NCBI RefSeq assembly: GCF_009683175.1
Contig: NZ_WKKW01000003.1
Location: forward strand, 166,880 to 230,879
Length of the DNA: 64,000 nt
DNA from: Bifidobacterium asteroides
Lineage (GTDB): Bacteria > Actinomycetota > Actinomycetes > Actinomycetales > Bifidobacteriaceae
Reading direction: 5' to 3'
This document shows positions 17,763 through 25,615 of the stretch, piece after piece; the first letter of the stretch is position 1, and each line of letters starts with the position of its first letter. The notes under the pieces were generated by a model. That model worked only from the letters and a program-made list of their open reading frames with translations. It was not told the origin of the DNA and did not search any database. A program made the translations under genes and the position numbers.

Positions 17763-18050
17763 ATGGACGGACGCGTGGAGATGAGTCACTACGCCTACGA
17801 TGACGGCGGCTCTGTCAGGGTGACCCACACCAGTCTGCGCATCTATCAGGATGCCTCCTGCGTGGATCCCAGCGACTGCTTCGATCCGGAATCCTGCTGT
17901 GATGATCGCGAGCGCATGGTCATCGAGGAGCTGCGCCGGTATCTACGTCCCGAATGCGCGCCGGACTGTCTGCTGGATCGGCTCAGGCACATGTTCGATC
18001 AGATGGATGAACTGGAGCAGGGGACTCCGGACCGCACTACGGACAAGTAG
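17763..18050 (+). CDS. Small cysteine-rich protein, candidate RsrA-like anti-sigma factor
   Basis: 95 residues. Cysteines cluster in DASCVDPSDCFDPESCCDDRE (residues 31-50 region) and RPECAPDCLLDRLRHMFDQM. The latter resembles the ECxPCL end of the zinc-binding RsrA/RshA anti-sigma proteins. The HxxxCxxC zinc motif is not canonical, because no His sits at the expected spacing and ECAPDC has three residues between cysteines. Position directly after sigH is the strongest evidence. The start is uncertain: ATG at 17763 or 17781; both have AGGAG or GGAG very close to the codon. If right, it holds SigH inactive until oxidised. Confidence 0.65.
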   Translation: MDGRVEMSHYAYDDGGSVRVTHTSLRIYQDASCVDPSDCFDPESCCDDRERMVIEELRRYLRPECAPDCLLDRLRHMFDQMDELEQGTPDRTTDK

Positions 18051-18186
18051 ATCAAGTAGATAAAGTCAAGTAGATTCAGCCGGTTTCTCGGCAAAGCAGC
18101 GGTTCTGTCCGGCTGTTCAGGCTATTGCAGGAATCATGGTCATGCCTATGCAGCCATGTTTTTTTTTTTTACGTATATATGCAAAA

Positions 18187-18209
18187 CCCCGGCACCGTTG
18201 GTGCCGGGG
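18187..18209 (-). terminator. Terminator of the bL37 gene
   Basis: Perfect 10-bp stem CCCCGGCACC/GGTGCCGGGG with a 3-nt loop, followed on the minus strand by TTTT. It begins 8 bp past the bL37 stop. A T12 run on the plus strand (18159-18170) just beyond, preceded by a weak CATGG/CCATG stem, may end the sigH transcript coming from the left. Confidence 0.8.
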
Positions 18210-18216
18210 CAGACGA

Positions 18217-18291
18217 TCAGGTGTTCGGCCTCTTGCCGTGGTTGGCGGCCTTCTTGCGGCGATCCCTGCGCTTGCGTCCGCGCATGCCCAT
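18217..18291 (-). CDS. 50S ribosomal protein bL37 (24 residues)
   Basis: Very short gene. The frame starts MGMRGRKRRDRRKKAANH and ends GKRPNT. It matches the highly basic 24-residue actinobacterial bL37 protein that I recall from mycobacterial ribosome structures, with the diagnostic NHGKRPN end. AAAGGAG (18299-18305) lies 7 nt before the ATG, a near-perfect ribosome-binding site, and a strong terminator follows directly. It binds 23S rRNA in the large subunit. It is a monocistronic unit between sigH and the aldose epimerase gene. Fourteen of 24 residues are Arg, Lys, His or Asn. Confidence 0.85.
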   Translation of the reverse strand: MGMRGRKRRDRRKKAANHGKRPNT

Positions 18292-18387
18292 GATTGGACT
18301 CCTTTGCTACTGATGAACCTATAAGCCTTGCCGATTATCGCACACCGGGCTGACCTTTGTCGACCAGCCAGGATGCTCAGATGCTGC

Positions 18388-19356
18388 TCAGACCTCTTGT
18401 GCCCGGTAACCCACCTGGGTGGTATAGATGGCGGCAGGCTGCAGAATGACCAGGTTACGGCCAGTTCTGAAGGCGTTGGCATAGGCCGTCATGGGTTCCA
18501 CGGCAACTCCGGCCGGGCGCATGCCCGCGTCGAAGCCGGTCCCGGTGCAGACCTGCCATGAGGTGATGGTCTCATCGCCCCAGAGCTGAATGCGGATGCC
18601 GTCCGGCCGGGTGAACCAGGCCGAGCAGGTGCCGTCGTCGTCCCGTTCCACATCGGTCCAGGCATCGTCGAAGTTCGCATCCTCGCCCAGCGCAGGGCCC
18701 TGGCGCAGATCGGTTCGCCCCTGGACGGGTTCGGTGCCGGTGGGCAGCAGCCTGTCCGGATCGACCACCACATGGGTGCGGCAGGGGATGGACAGGGTGC
18801 AGGGGGCGTTGTCCTTCTGAATCTGATCACCGACGCCCTGCTTGCCATTGGCCAGCCAGGGGTGGATGCCGAAGGCCCAGGGTGCGGCCTCATCGCCCAG
18901 GTTCAGGGCACGGGTGGTCATGGTCAGCCCCTGGTCGTCCAGGGTATAGGTGACGGTGACCACCACGTCGAAGGGGTATCCGCCCATGTCCGGCACCCGC
19001 CAGGAGAGGCTGACGGAGTCCTCGGTCAGGGCTTGCAGCCGCCAGTAGGCCCGGTATCCGTACCCGTGAATGGCGGTGTTCCGGTCGTGCTCGTCGATGG
19101 GCAGGGTGTAGGTGTGGCCCTGGAATTCGTAGGTGCCGTCCTCGATCCGGTTGGGGAAGGGGACCAGCACGTTCCCGTTGCTGCAGGGTACGGTTCCATC
19201 CGGGTCGAATGAGGCCAGCAGGTCCTTTCCCCGGTATTTCAGAACGCGCAGGATGGCTCCCAGCTCGGTCACCACCGCCTCGTAGTCCCCGTGACGGATG
19301 CTGTACTGCTGTCCTGTCCGGGGCACGGCCCCGCCCATCATCTCGTTCGTATGCAT
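18388..19356 (-). CDS. Aldose 1-epimerase family protein
   Basis: 322 residues from the ATG at 19356. Galactose-mutarotase fold: NVLVPFPNRIEDGTYEFQG, then the His pair in NTAIHGYGYRAYWR (about residue 88) and FGIHPWLANG (about residue 178), and the catalytic Glu in GVAVEPMTAYANAF (about residue 290). It interconverts alpha and beta anomers of hexoses, feeding sugar catabolism. A longer in-frame extension to 19668 overlaps the divergent ispH gene and has no ribosome-binding support. Specificity (galactose, glucose or a hexose 6-phosphate) is not determined by the sequence. Confidence 0.87.
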   Translation of the reverse strand: MHTNEMMGGAVPRTGQQYSIRHGDYEAVVTELGAILRVLKYRGKDLLASFDPDGTVPCSNGNVLVPFPNRIEDGTYEFQGHTYTLPIDEHDRNTAIHGYGYRAYWRLQALTEDSVSLSWRVPDMGGYPFDVVVTVTYTLDDQGLTMTTRALNLGDEAAPWAFGIHPWLANGKQGVGDQIQKDNAPCTLSIPCRTHVVVDPDRLLPTGTEPVQGRTDLRQGPALGEDANFDDAWTDVERDDDGTCSAWFTRPDGIRIQLWGDETITSWQVCTGTGFDAGMRPAGVAVEPMTAYANAFRTGRNLVILQPAAIYTTQVGYRAQEV

Positions 19357-19528
19357 GCTCCCACTTCCATAGTGCCGTTGATGCTTGGTACGCCACCATC
19401 CTAGCGCCTGAGTGGTCTTGGCTTCTTGGTGAAAGAGTGGCGGATGGACTACCGGGGTGCTCTCCGGCTTTCTACCATGGACTTGCATTGTCCGGAACCG
19501 TCCGGATTGACATCGATAAGGAGCGGCA

Positions 19529-20602
19529 GTGGCAGGATTTCGGACCACCGTGTGCGAACAGCCGACCCCACAGGGGCGGGGGCGGGTCATTCTGGCTGAT
19601 CCACGCGGGTTCTGCGCGGGGGTGGACCGAGCCATCCAGACCGTGCAGACCATCCTGGATGCGGACAACCCCCACCAGGATCAGGGTCTGCCACCGGTCT
19701 ATGTGCGCCGGCAGATAGTCCACAACCGGCATGTGGTCGAGGACCTGTCCCGGCGGGGGGCCGTGTTCGTGGATGAGCTGGACCAGATTCCCGACCAGGC
19801 CGTCCGTGCCGGGGTCCCTGTGGTCTTCTCGGCCCATGGAATCGCCCCCTCGGTCGTCAAGGAGGCCCAGCGGCGGGGGATGCGCGTGGTCGATGCCTCA
19901 TGCCCACTGGTCAGCAAGGTCCACCGGGAGGTCCAGCGCTTCGTTCGCGACGGCTACCGGATCATTTACATAGGCCACCGGGGGCACGACGAGGCTATCG
20001 GAGTCATGGGGGAGGCCCCGGACCGGGTTCATCTGGTGGAGAATGAGGATGATATTGAGGCTTTGGACTTCGGACCCGACACCCCGCTGGTCATGCTGAC
20101 ACAGACCACTCTGAGCCTTGACGAGACCGCCGACCTGGCTGCGGCCCTGCGCCGACGCTTCCCCTGGATTCAGGAGCCACCGGGCTCGGACATCTGCTAC
20201 GCCACCCAGAACAGGCAGCAGGCGGTCAAGCTGGTGGCCGGTCAGGCGGACTGCATGATTGTGGTGGGGTCGGCCAACTCCTCCAATTCGGTGCGTCTGG
20301 TCGAGGTGGCCCGTCAGGCCCTGGATGCGCGTTTCCCCGGTCAGGGCCAGCAGAGGGCCCATCGGGTCGACGATGCTGGCGAGCTGGACCCGACCTGGCT
20401 GCAGGGCATGGATTCGGTAGGACTCACCTCGGGTGCCTCGGTTCCCGAAAACCTGGTTCAGGGGGTGCTGGAGACCCTGGCTGCCCGAGGGTTCACCCAG
20501 GTGACCCGGGAACGAGCAGTCGATGAGCACATGCACTTCGTTCTGCCTGCCGCCCTTCGTTCAGCACGCGCATCAAAGAAAGTCCCGCAACCACAGGGCT
20601 AA
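19529..20602 (+). CDS. ispH: 4-hydroxy-3-methylbut-2-enyl diphosphate reductase
   Basis: 357 residues from a GTG at 19529; AAGGAG lies 6 nt upstream. The three iron-sulfur cysteines are at PRGFCAGVDRAI (residue about 31), VDASCPLVSKVH (about 124) and DICYATQNRQ (about 226). Substrate-binding residues appear in VFSAHGIAPSV, YIGHRGHDEAIGVMGE, TQTTLSLDET and SANSSNSVRLVEV. It catalyses the last step of the MEP pathway, giving IPP and DMAPP in the cytosol with a [4Fe-4S] cluster. It stands alone, divergent from the aldose epimerase. Confidence 0.96.
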   Translation: MAGFRTTVCEQPTPQGRGRVILADPRGFCAGVDRAIQTVQTILDADNPHQDQGLPPVYVRRQIVHNRHVVEDLSRRGAVFVDELDQIPDQAVRAGVPVVFSAHGIAPSVVKEAQRRGMRVVDASCPLVSKVHREVQRFVRDGYRIIYIGHRGHDEAIGVMGEAPDRVHLVENEDDIEALDFGPDTPLVMLTQTTLSLDETADLAAALRRRFPWIQEPPGSDICYATQNRQQAVKLVAGQADCMIVVGSANSSNSVRLVEVARQALDARFPGQGQQRAHRVDDAGELDPTWLQGMDSVGLTSGASVPENLVQGVLETLAARGFTQVTRERAVDEHMHFVLPAALRSARASKKVPQPQG

Positions 20603-20620
20603 GGCCACCGCTCAGATCTT

Positions 20621-21127
20621 TCAGTCGGTGGCTAGAGGTGCGGTCTTGGCCTTGAGGACACGGATCAGATCCCGAGGGTCCAGCCCAAGGCTGATGCCAC
20701 GCTTGCCGCCGGAGACCATGATGGTGTCGAACTCCAATGCGCCCTGGTCCAGCACGGTCACGTGTTGGGTGCGCTGTCCGAAAGGCGATATACCGCCCAG
20801 GACGTATCCGCTCTCTCGTTCGGCCTGGGCCTTGTCGGCCATTTTTGCTTTCTTGGCGCCTACAGCTGCCGCCAGGTGCTTGAGGTTCAGGTGGCCGGTC
20901 ACCGGTACTATGCCGATGACCCGCTCCTTGCCCGTGTCGGCCATCAGGGTCTTGTAGACCGTGCGCGGGTCCAGGCCCAGCTTTTTGGCGGCCTCGATGC
21001 CGTACCCCTGGTCCATGTGGTCCGCATTGTGTTGATACTCGTGGATCGCGAAGGGAACCCCCAGACGCTCCAGCTGGGCCATGGCCGGAGTCGCGGCATC
21101 TGAGTCTGCCCGCTTCTTCTTGCTCAT
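20621..21127 (-). CDS. ybaK: Cys-tRNA(Pro)/Cys-tRNA(Cys) deacylase, YbaK/EbsC family
   Basis: 168 residues. YbaK features: IHEYQHN, YGIEAAKKLGLDPRTVYKTLMADTG (conserved catalytic-region Lys), VTGHLNLKHLAAAVGAKKAKMADKAQAERESGYVLGGISPFGQ and TVLDQGALEFDTIMVSGGKRG. It clears cysteine mischarged by prolyl-tRNA synthetase. It runs convergent with ispH, leaving 18 bp between the stops, and has a basic N-terminus MSKKKRADSD. Confidence 0.92.
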   Translation of the reverse strand: MSKKKRADSDAATPAMAQLERLGVPFAIHEYQHNADHMDQGYGIEAAKKLGLDPRTVYKTLMADTGKERVIGIVPVTGHLNLKHLAAAVGAKKAKMADKAQAERESGYVLGGISPFGQRTQHVTVLDQGALEFDTIMVSGGKRGISLGLDPRDLIRVLKAKTAPLATD

Positions 21128-21203
21128 GACTCCATGCTAAGGTACTGACCGTTCAGGTAGGCTGAGGGGTGTCTTTGATGCGATCGCGCGGAAAGGGTGG
21201 TCC

Positions 21204-21800
21204 ATGACCGCTGTCAATGCCTGGCTGCTCGATGCGGTGACAGGCGGCTGGGGGCTGGCCGTGCTGTTCCTGGCCGCCTTTCTGGATGCCCTGATTATTC
21301 CCATACCCACGGAGCTCATGGTCCTGGCCACAGCTTCGGCCTTTCGGGCCTCGGGGCGACCCCTGCCCGTCCTGGTCTTTCTGGTATGCGCCCTGGCCTT
21401 CGCGGGCGGCGATGCCTGCACCTATGGGCTGGGGCGGCTGGTCCCCCTGAATCGGCTGGCTGTCTTCCGAGGTGCCGCAGGCAAGGCTGTGACCTCATGG
21501 GCCCACCGGGCCCTGCTGCGGGGAGGCGGATTCTTCACACTGGCCTCGCGCTTCGTTCCCTCGGGCCGGACCGTGGTCAATCTGACGGCCGGCGCGGCGC
21601 GGTATCCGCTGAACCGTTACCTGCCCCTGGCTGCCCTGGCAGGTCTGCTCTGGTCGATTTATATGTGGACCCTGGGGTATCTGGCCGCCTCCTGGCTGGA
21701 GAACAACCCTCTGGCCGTTATGGCCATCGGCTTTTTGGCGGGTATGGTCGTAGGCCTGGTCTGCGACCTGGCCATGCGGGCGCTCACCCGGAGGCGCTGA
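21204..21800 (+). CDS. DedA family membrane protein (VTT domain)
   Basis: 198 residues with about five hydrophobic segments. Family features: an early amphipathic/re-entrant region LFLAAFLDALIIPIPTELMVLATA with the conserved acidic residue, GDACTYGLGRLVPLNR, and GGGFFTLASRFVPSGRTVVNLTAGAARYPLNRYL (conserved Arg and Gly), ending in a basic tail MRALTRRR. DedA proteins are inner-membrane proteins linked to lipid carrier recycling and proton-motive-force maintenance; the exact cargo here is unknown. It shares a bidirectional terminator with gap. Confidence 0.87.
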   Translation: MTAVNAWLLDAVTGGWGLAVLFLAAFLDALIIPIPTELMVLATASAFRASGRPLPVLVFLVCALAFAGGDACTYGLGRLVPLNRLAVFRGAAGKAVTSWAHRALLRGGGFFTLASRFVPSGRTVVNLTAGAARYPLNRYLPLAALAGLLWSIYMWTLGYLAASWLENNPLAVMAIGFLAGMVVGLVCDLAMRALTRRR

Positions 21801-21810
21801 ATACAAACAA

Positions 21811-21839
21811 GGGGCCCGCCCCCATAGGGAACGGACCCC
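21811..21839. terminator. Bidirectional terminator between dedA-like gene and gap
   Basis: Arms GGGGCCCG (21811-21818) and CGGACCCC (21832-21839) pair over 8 positions, one of them a mismatch or wobble depending on strand. It lies between two convergent stop codons (21800 and 21874). Confidence 0.6.
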
Positions 21840-21873
21840 ATAATCGCTATGGCCGGAGGAACTGGCCGGATGC

Positions 21874-22929
21874 TCAGTCGCCCAGTTCGGCGAAGTAGAG
21901 CAGGGTGCGGATCATGTTGCTGGTGAAGCCGTACTCGTTGTCGTAGAAGGCAACGGTGCGGACCAGCTGGTCGTCACCATAGGTGTTGACATCGGTCTGC
22001 GTGGGATCGAAGATGCCACCGTGGGTGTCGCCGATCACGTCGGAGGAGACGATGCCCTCGTCGTTGTAGCCGAAGTAGTCCTTGCCCTCGAAGGCCTTCT
22101 TGGCGGCGTCGTTGATCTCGTCGACGGTGACCTTCTTGTCCAGGACGCAGGTCAGCTCGGTGACGGAGCCGGAGGGAACGGCCACACGCTGTGCATGGCC
22201 CTGCAGCTTGCCGTCAACGGAGGGAACGACCTTGCCGATGGCCTTGGCGGCACCGGTGGAGTGCTCGATGGTGTTGATGGCGGCGGCGCGGGTGTTCCGC
22301 GGCTTGTTGCCCTTGGGGCCGTCCAGCAGCATCTGGGAGCCGGTGTAGGCGTGGATGGTGGTCATGTAGCCGATGCGGATGCCGAAGTTGTCATCCAGCA
22401 TCTTGACCATGGCGGCCAGGGAGCCGGTGGTGCAGGATCCGGCGGAGATGATCTTGTCGGAAGGCTTCAGGGTCTTCTCGTTGACGCCGTAGACCACGGT
22501 GGGCGTGGTGTCGTCCTTGGCGGGAGCGGAGATCAGAACCTTCTTGGCCCCGGCGTTCAGGTGGGCCTGGGACTTCTCGGAGGAGGTGTAGAAGCCGGTG
22601 CACTCCAGCACGTAGTCCACGCCGTCGTTCTTGACCCAGGGGATGTTGTTGGCATCCTTCTCGGCGTAGACCGGGATCTCCTTGCCGTCCACCACGATGG
22701 CGGTGTCGGTTGAGGTGACCGACACATTGGTGCCGTCGTCGTGACGGAAGGTGCCCTGGGTGCTGTCGTACTTGAGCAGATAGGCCAGAATGGCCGGGGT
22801 GGTCAGATCGTTGATGGCGGCAACCTCGATGTTGGAGGCGTCGCCGCCACGGGCCTGGAGCTCAAAGATGCGCCGGAAGGCCAGACGACCGATGCGTCCG
22901 AATCCGTTGATGCCAATCTTTACTGTCAT
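21874..22929 (-). CDS. gap: Glyceraldehyde-3-phosphate dehydrogenase, type I
   Basis: 351 residues. NAD-binding start [19 protein letters not shown], catalytic Cys in [17 protein letters not shown] (about residue 170; the usual ASCTTNCLAP is altered after the TT), [31 protein letters not shown], and a C-terminal [18 protein letters not shown]. It oxidises G3P to 1,3-bisphosphoglycerate in the lower part of glycolysis, where the bifid shunt yields ATP. Codon use is highly biased, as in highly expressed genes. A 40-bp inverted-repeat region lies directly upstream. Confidence 0.96.
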   Translation of the reverse strand: MTVKIGINGFGRIGRLAFRRIFELQARGGDASNIEVAAINDLTTPAILAYLLKYDSTQGTFRHDDGTNVSVTSTDTAIVVDGKEIPVYAEKDANNIPWVKNDGVDYVLECTGFYTSSEKSQAHLNAGAKKVLISAPAKDDTTPTVVYGVNEKTLKPSDKIISAGSCTTGSLAAMVKMLDDNFGIRIGYMTTIHAYTGSQMLLDGPKGNKPRNTRAAAINTIEHSTGAAKAIGKVVPSVDGKLQGHAQRVAVPSGSVTELTCVLDKKVTVDEINDAAKKAFEGKDYFGYNDEGIVSSDVIGDTHGGIFDPTQTDVNTYGDDQLVRTVAFYDNEYGFTSNMIRTLLYFAELGD

Positions 22930-22949
22930 TCAATTCTCCCTTGGAGATT

Positions 22950-22989
22950 GGCCGTATACAGCACAAAAATTACCGGACCGTATATGGCC
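22950..22989 (-). promoter_or_regulatory. gap: Inverted repeat at the gap promoter
   Basis: Arms ggccgtatac (22950-22959) and gtatatggcc (22980-22989) are inverted copies with one mismatch, separated by 20 bp. They lie 21-60 bp upstream of the gap ATG. The spacer contains an AT-rich stretch and the arms contain TATAC sequences that could serve as a -10 box. The layout suggests an operator overlapping the promoter, with the regulator unknown. Confidence 0.5.
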
Positions 22990-23118
22990 GATTACTGATA
23001 ACATCTCATAGTTTATAGAACCCTGTGTACTTATAGCAAGCGATTACGCGGGTTCTGCCAAGGAAAAAACGAACAAAAAAATTGGTAGGTTTTGTTGTTT
23101 GTTTGCGCAACAAAACGA

Positions 23119-23523
23119 TCAGGAATTGTGAGGATTTTCGTTCGTATCGGCCAGCCAATCCTCCCACTGCTGCTGGTGGAATCCGACCAGGACATGCCGG
23201 CCGTCCAGCAGAATGGGACGCTTGACCAGCATGCCGTCGGTCGACAGCAGTTGCAGAGCCTGCTCCGTATCCATCTGCGGCAGGCGCTTGCTCAGGCCCA
23301 GGCTGCGATAGGCCTGACCCGAGGTGTTGAAGAATCGCCGAACGGGCAGGCCGCTCATGTTCAGCCATTCGGTCAGTTCCTCCTGGGTGGGGTGGTCCCC
23401 CTTGATGTCTCTCTCGGTGAAGTCCACATTGTGGTCACGCAGCCAGGTGCGGGCCTTGGCGCAGGTGGAGCAGCGGCTGTAGCAGATGAAGAGTGGGTGT
23501 TCGGGTGTAGGTGATGCTGTCAT
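23119..23523 (-). CDS. ArsC/Spx-family thioredoxin-fold protein
   Basis: 134 residues from the ATG at 23523, with AAAGGA just upstream. FICYSRCSTCAKARTWLRDHNVDFTERDIK has the CxxC start of the ArsC/Spx fold. SGLPVRRFFNTSGQAYRSLGL and MLVKRPILLDGRHVLVGF (conserved RP) complete it. Members are arsenate reductases or redox regulators. With no ars genes nearby and an intact CSTC pair, a small-molecule or protein reductase role is as likely as arsenate reduction. It lies downstream of thiN on the same strand, 39 bp away. Confidence 0.85.
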   Translation of the reverse strand: MTASPTPEHPLFICYSRCSTCAKARTWLRDHNVDFTERDIKGDHPTQEELTEWLNMSGLPVRRFFNTSGQAYRSLGLSKRLPQMDTEQALQLLSTDGMLVKRPILLDGRHVLVGFHQQQWEDWLADTNENPHNS

Positions 23524-23562
23524 AGTTTTCCTTTCCAAGTAGGATTTCAAGTCAAAAGAGGC

Positions 23563-24312
23563 TCAGGCCAGCCGTCGGGAGGGCCGGGTCTCCAGGGAGC
23601 CCAGGTCGGCCTTGGGCACCAGGCTGGTGCTCCAGACCGGCTCGGGCGCCGAAGTGGGGTAGGTGACGAACACAGTTCCCTGCTTCAAGGCTATGTGTGC
23701 GGGCCTGCCGGTCAGGAACTCGTTGCTGACGCCGGTCACCTGCTGGTTGGTCATGGTCATGCCGTCCGTCTGATATTTGAGGCCCTGCTCGACTACGCCC
23801 AGGGCCTGGTCGTCGGCTGCCAGGACGGAGACCATGGACCTGGGCGGGCAGTCCCAGGCGGGGAAGTCCAGGTTTCCGGGGCCAAGTGCCGTGACAAGCA
23901 TCCCCTGGCCCCAGAGTTCGGCCCGGCCCCCGCTGGCTGCAATCATGTGGATCAGATTCAGGTTGGCCAGCGTGTGGTCCATACGCCCGCCCAGGCCACC
24001 ATATATAAGGAATCGTCGGCAACCCCGCTGCCAGCCCACTTTGACTGCAGCCAGCAGGTCCGTATCGTCCTTCTCGGCAGGCAGGACCCGGCGGGGGATG
24101 TCTGTTCGTAGCCTTCGGCTACCAGCGGGCAGGGAGTCGAAGTCGCCCACGACCAGGTCGGGCTCGTCACCATGATCCAGGGCCGGCTCCAGTCCTCCGT
24201 CCGCCGCGATGACCAGGGCCTGTCCTCCGCGTGCCACCTCTTCGCCAAAGTATTGTCCGGCGCCCCAGATCCGGCAGAGCAGTCCCTGAGCAGACTGACC
24301 GTCATCCTGCAT
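23563..24312 (-). CDS. thiN: Thiamine pyrophosphokinase
   Basis: 249 residues from the ATG at 24312; an upstream extension overlaps the end of azlD. Catalytic features: LVIAADGGLEPAL, LVVGDFDSLPAG, LPAEKDDTDLLAAVKVGW and GGLGGRMDHTLANLNLI, followed by the substrate-binding GVSNEF in the C-terminal beta domain. It transfers pyrophosphate from ATP to thiamine, giving the cofactor that phosphoketolase, the key bifid-shunt enzyme, depends on. It probably shares a transcript with azlCD upstream. Confidence 0.9.
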   Translation of the reverse strand: MQDDGQSAQGLLCRIWGAGQYFGEEVARGGQALVIAADGGLEPALDHGDEPDLVVGDFDSLPAGSRRLRTDIPRRVLPAEKDDTDLLAAVKVGWQRGCRRFLIYGGLGGRMDHTLANLNLIHMIAASGGRAELWGQGMLVTALGPGNLDFPAWDCPPRSMVSVLAADDQALGVVEQGLKYQTDGMTMTNQQVTGVSNEFLTGRPAHIALKQGTVFVTYPTSAPEPVWSTSLVPKADLGSLETRPSRRLA

Positions 24313-24353
24313 AAGATTCTTCTTTCTGCGCTCGCCCATTGGACGCGTCCCCA

Positions 24354-24710
24354 TCATCCCAGACCAACCAGACGGATCAGGAAGATCAGCCACCCTTGCA
24401 CCAAGGCCATGTAGGTCAGGGTGCCGCAGGCGATGCTGACCATCATGTTCCGCCAGCGCAGGTGGACCAGGGCCGTGACTAGCAGAGCCAGAGCTTCATA
24501 GAGCCCGTGGTCGCCTCCCATCAGGTTGGTGTGCCTCAAGGAATAGACCACCAGCAGTCCCATGACGGCGGCGGGCAGCAGACGTCCCAGCCGGGTCACC
24601 AGTGCCGGCGGCCGACGCCCCTCCGGCCAGATTATGAAGGGCAGGAATCTGGTGGCCATGGTTCCCAGGACCACAATGCCTATGGTGATCAGTTGCTGCG
24701 CAGTGGTCAT
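24354..24710 (-). CDS. azlD: AzlD-type branched-chain amino acid export subunit
   Basis: 118 residues with four hydrophobic segments (ITIGIVVLGTMATRFLPFII, LLPAAVMGLLVVYSL, YEALALLVTALVHL, GTLTYMALVQGWLIFLI). This is the size and layout of AzlD, the small partner of AzlC. The ATG at 24710 overlaps the azlC stop (ATGA, 24707-24710), and GGGAGG lies 4 nt upstream, so the two are translationally coupled. The pair exports branched-chain amino acids and analogues across the membrane in known cases. Confidence 0.88.
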   Translation of the reverse strand: MTTAQQLITIGIVVLGTMATRFLPFIIWPEGRRPPALVTRLGRLLPAAVMGLLVVYSLRHTNLMGGDHGLYEALALLVTALVHLRWRNMMVSIACGTLTYMALVQGWLIFLIRLVGLG

Positions 24711-25444
24711 GAGGCCTCCCTTTGGCTGTGGAAGTCCAAGAGGATGAAGATGGCCAGGATGGCCACCATGGACGGGATGATGAACCGGTCGGGTCCGAAG
24801 ACCAGCAGGCAGGCCAGCGAGGCCAGCAGACCGATCAGGGCCGGCACGCGGGCCTCGGCCTGTCGCCACTGCTCCAGGAAGAGCACCAGGAACATGGCGG
24901 TCAGCACGAAATCCAGCCCCCTGGTGTCGAAGTTCGCCAGGTTGCCCAGTACGGCACCCAGGGTGGCGCCGCCCACCCAGTAGATCTGGTTGAGCAGGGT
25001 GACGAAGAAGAGGTACCAGCCCTTGTCGGTTCCGGCAGGATGAGGATCGGCAGACTCCAGAGCGAAGGTCTCATCACACATGCCGAAGATCAGGTAGGGC
25101 TTCTTCCGGCCCGTCCCTCGAAAGACCGGCAGCATGGCCAGGCCATAGAAAAGGTGCCGTGCATTGACCATCAGGGTCAGCATCAGCGCACCCCAGGGAT
25201 TGAAGCTGGACAAGAGCAGGTCCACGGTCACGAACTCCATGGACCCGGCATAGATCAGGGCACTCATGGCCAGCGGATAGATCACCGGGAATCCGCGGCT
25301 GGTCATCAGAAAGCCGTAGGAGATCCCCAGCACCAGAAATCCGGCCATGATGGGCAGGGTCCGTGGGAAGGCCGCAGCCAGGGAGCCCAGAATGGTCCCG
25401 GCGGACCTCGCGTCTTCGTCAGCATCTTCCTGCGCTCGCTGCAT
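24707..25444 (-). CDS. azlC: AzlC-type branched-chain amino acid exporter subunit
   Basis: 245 residues from the ATG at 25444, fixed by AGGAGG (25451-25456) 6 nt upstream; a long upstream frame runs antisense to msrAB and was ignored. Features: AAFPRTLPIMAGFLVLGISYGFLMTSRGF, SALIYAGSMEFVTVDLL, LMVNARHLFYGLAMLPVF (the family NARHxLYG motif) and FGMCDETFAL. About seven to eight membrane segments. It is divergent from msrAB and leads an azlC-azlD-thiN-arsC-like run. Confidence 0.9.
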   Translation of the reverse strand: MQRAQEDADEDARSAGTILGSLAAAFPRTLPIMAGFLVLGISYGFLMTSRGFPVIYPLAMSALIYAGSMEFVTVDLLLSSFNPWGALMLTLMVNARHLFYGLAMLPVFRGTGRKKPYLIFGMCDETFALESADPHPAGTDKGWYLFFVTLLNQIYWVGGATLGAVLGNLANFDTRGLDFVLTAMFLVLFLEQWRQAEARVPALIGLLASLACLLVFGPDRFIIPSMVAILAIFILLDFHSQREAS

Positions 25445-25615
25445 GACCCGCCTCCTGACTTCGATTTGGAGATGGTCATATGATAATCGCCTCTTACGCT
25501 GCTGGGGCAAGCCGGTCGACAATGTGAGAAGGCTGTCAAGACGTAACAGGGTCGGAATAGGCGCTCTCCGGCTCCTGTTGAGCCTAGCAAAGGCAGAAGT
25601 ATGCGAGGAGGAATC

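Noticed and set aside
18159..18170. Run of 12 T as a second phase-variable tract
   Set aside because: It lies in non-coding DNA between the sigma-factor operon and the bL37 terminator, outside any frame; a terminator tail is the simpler reading, though length variation could still occur.
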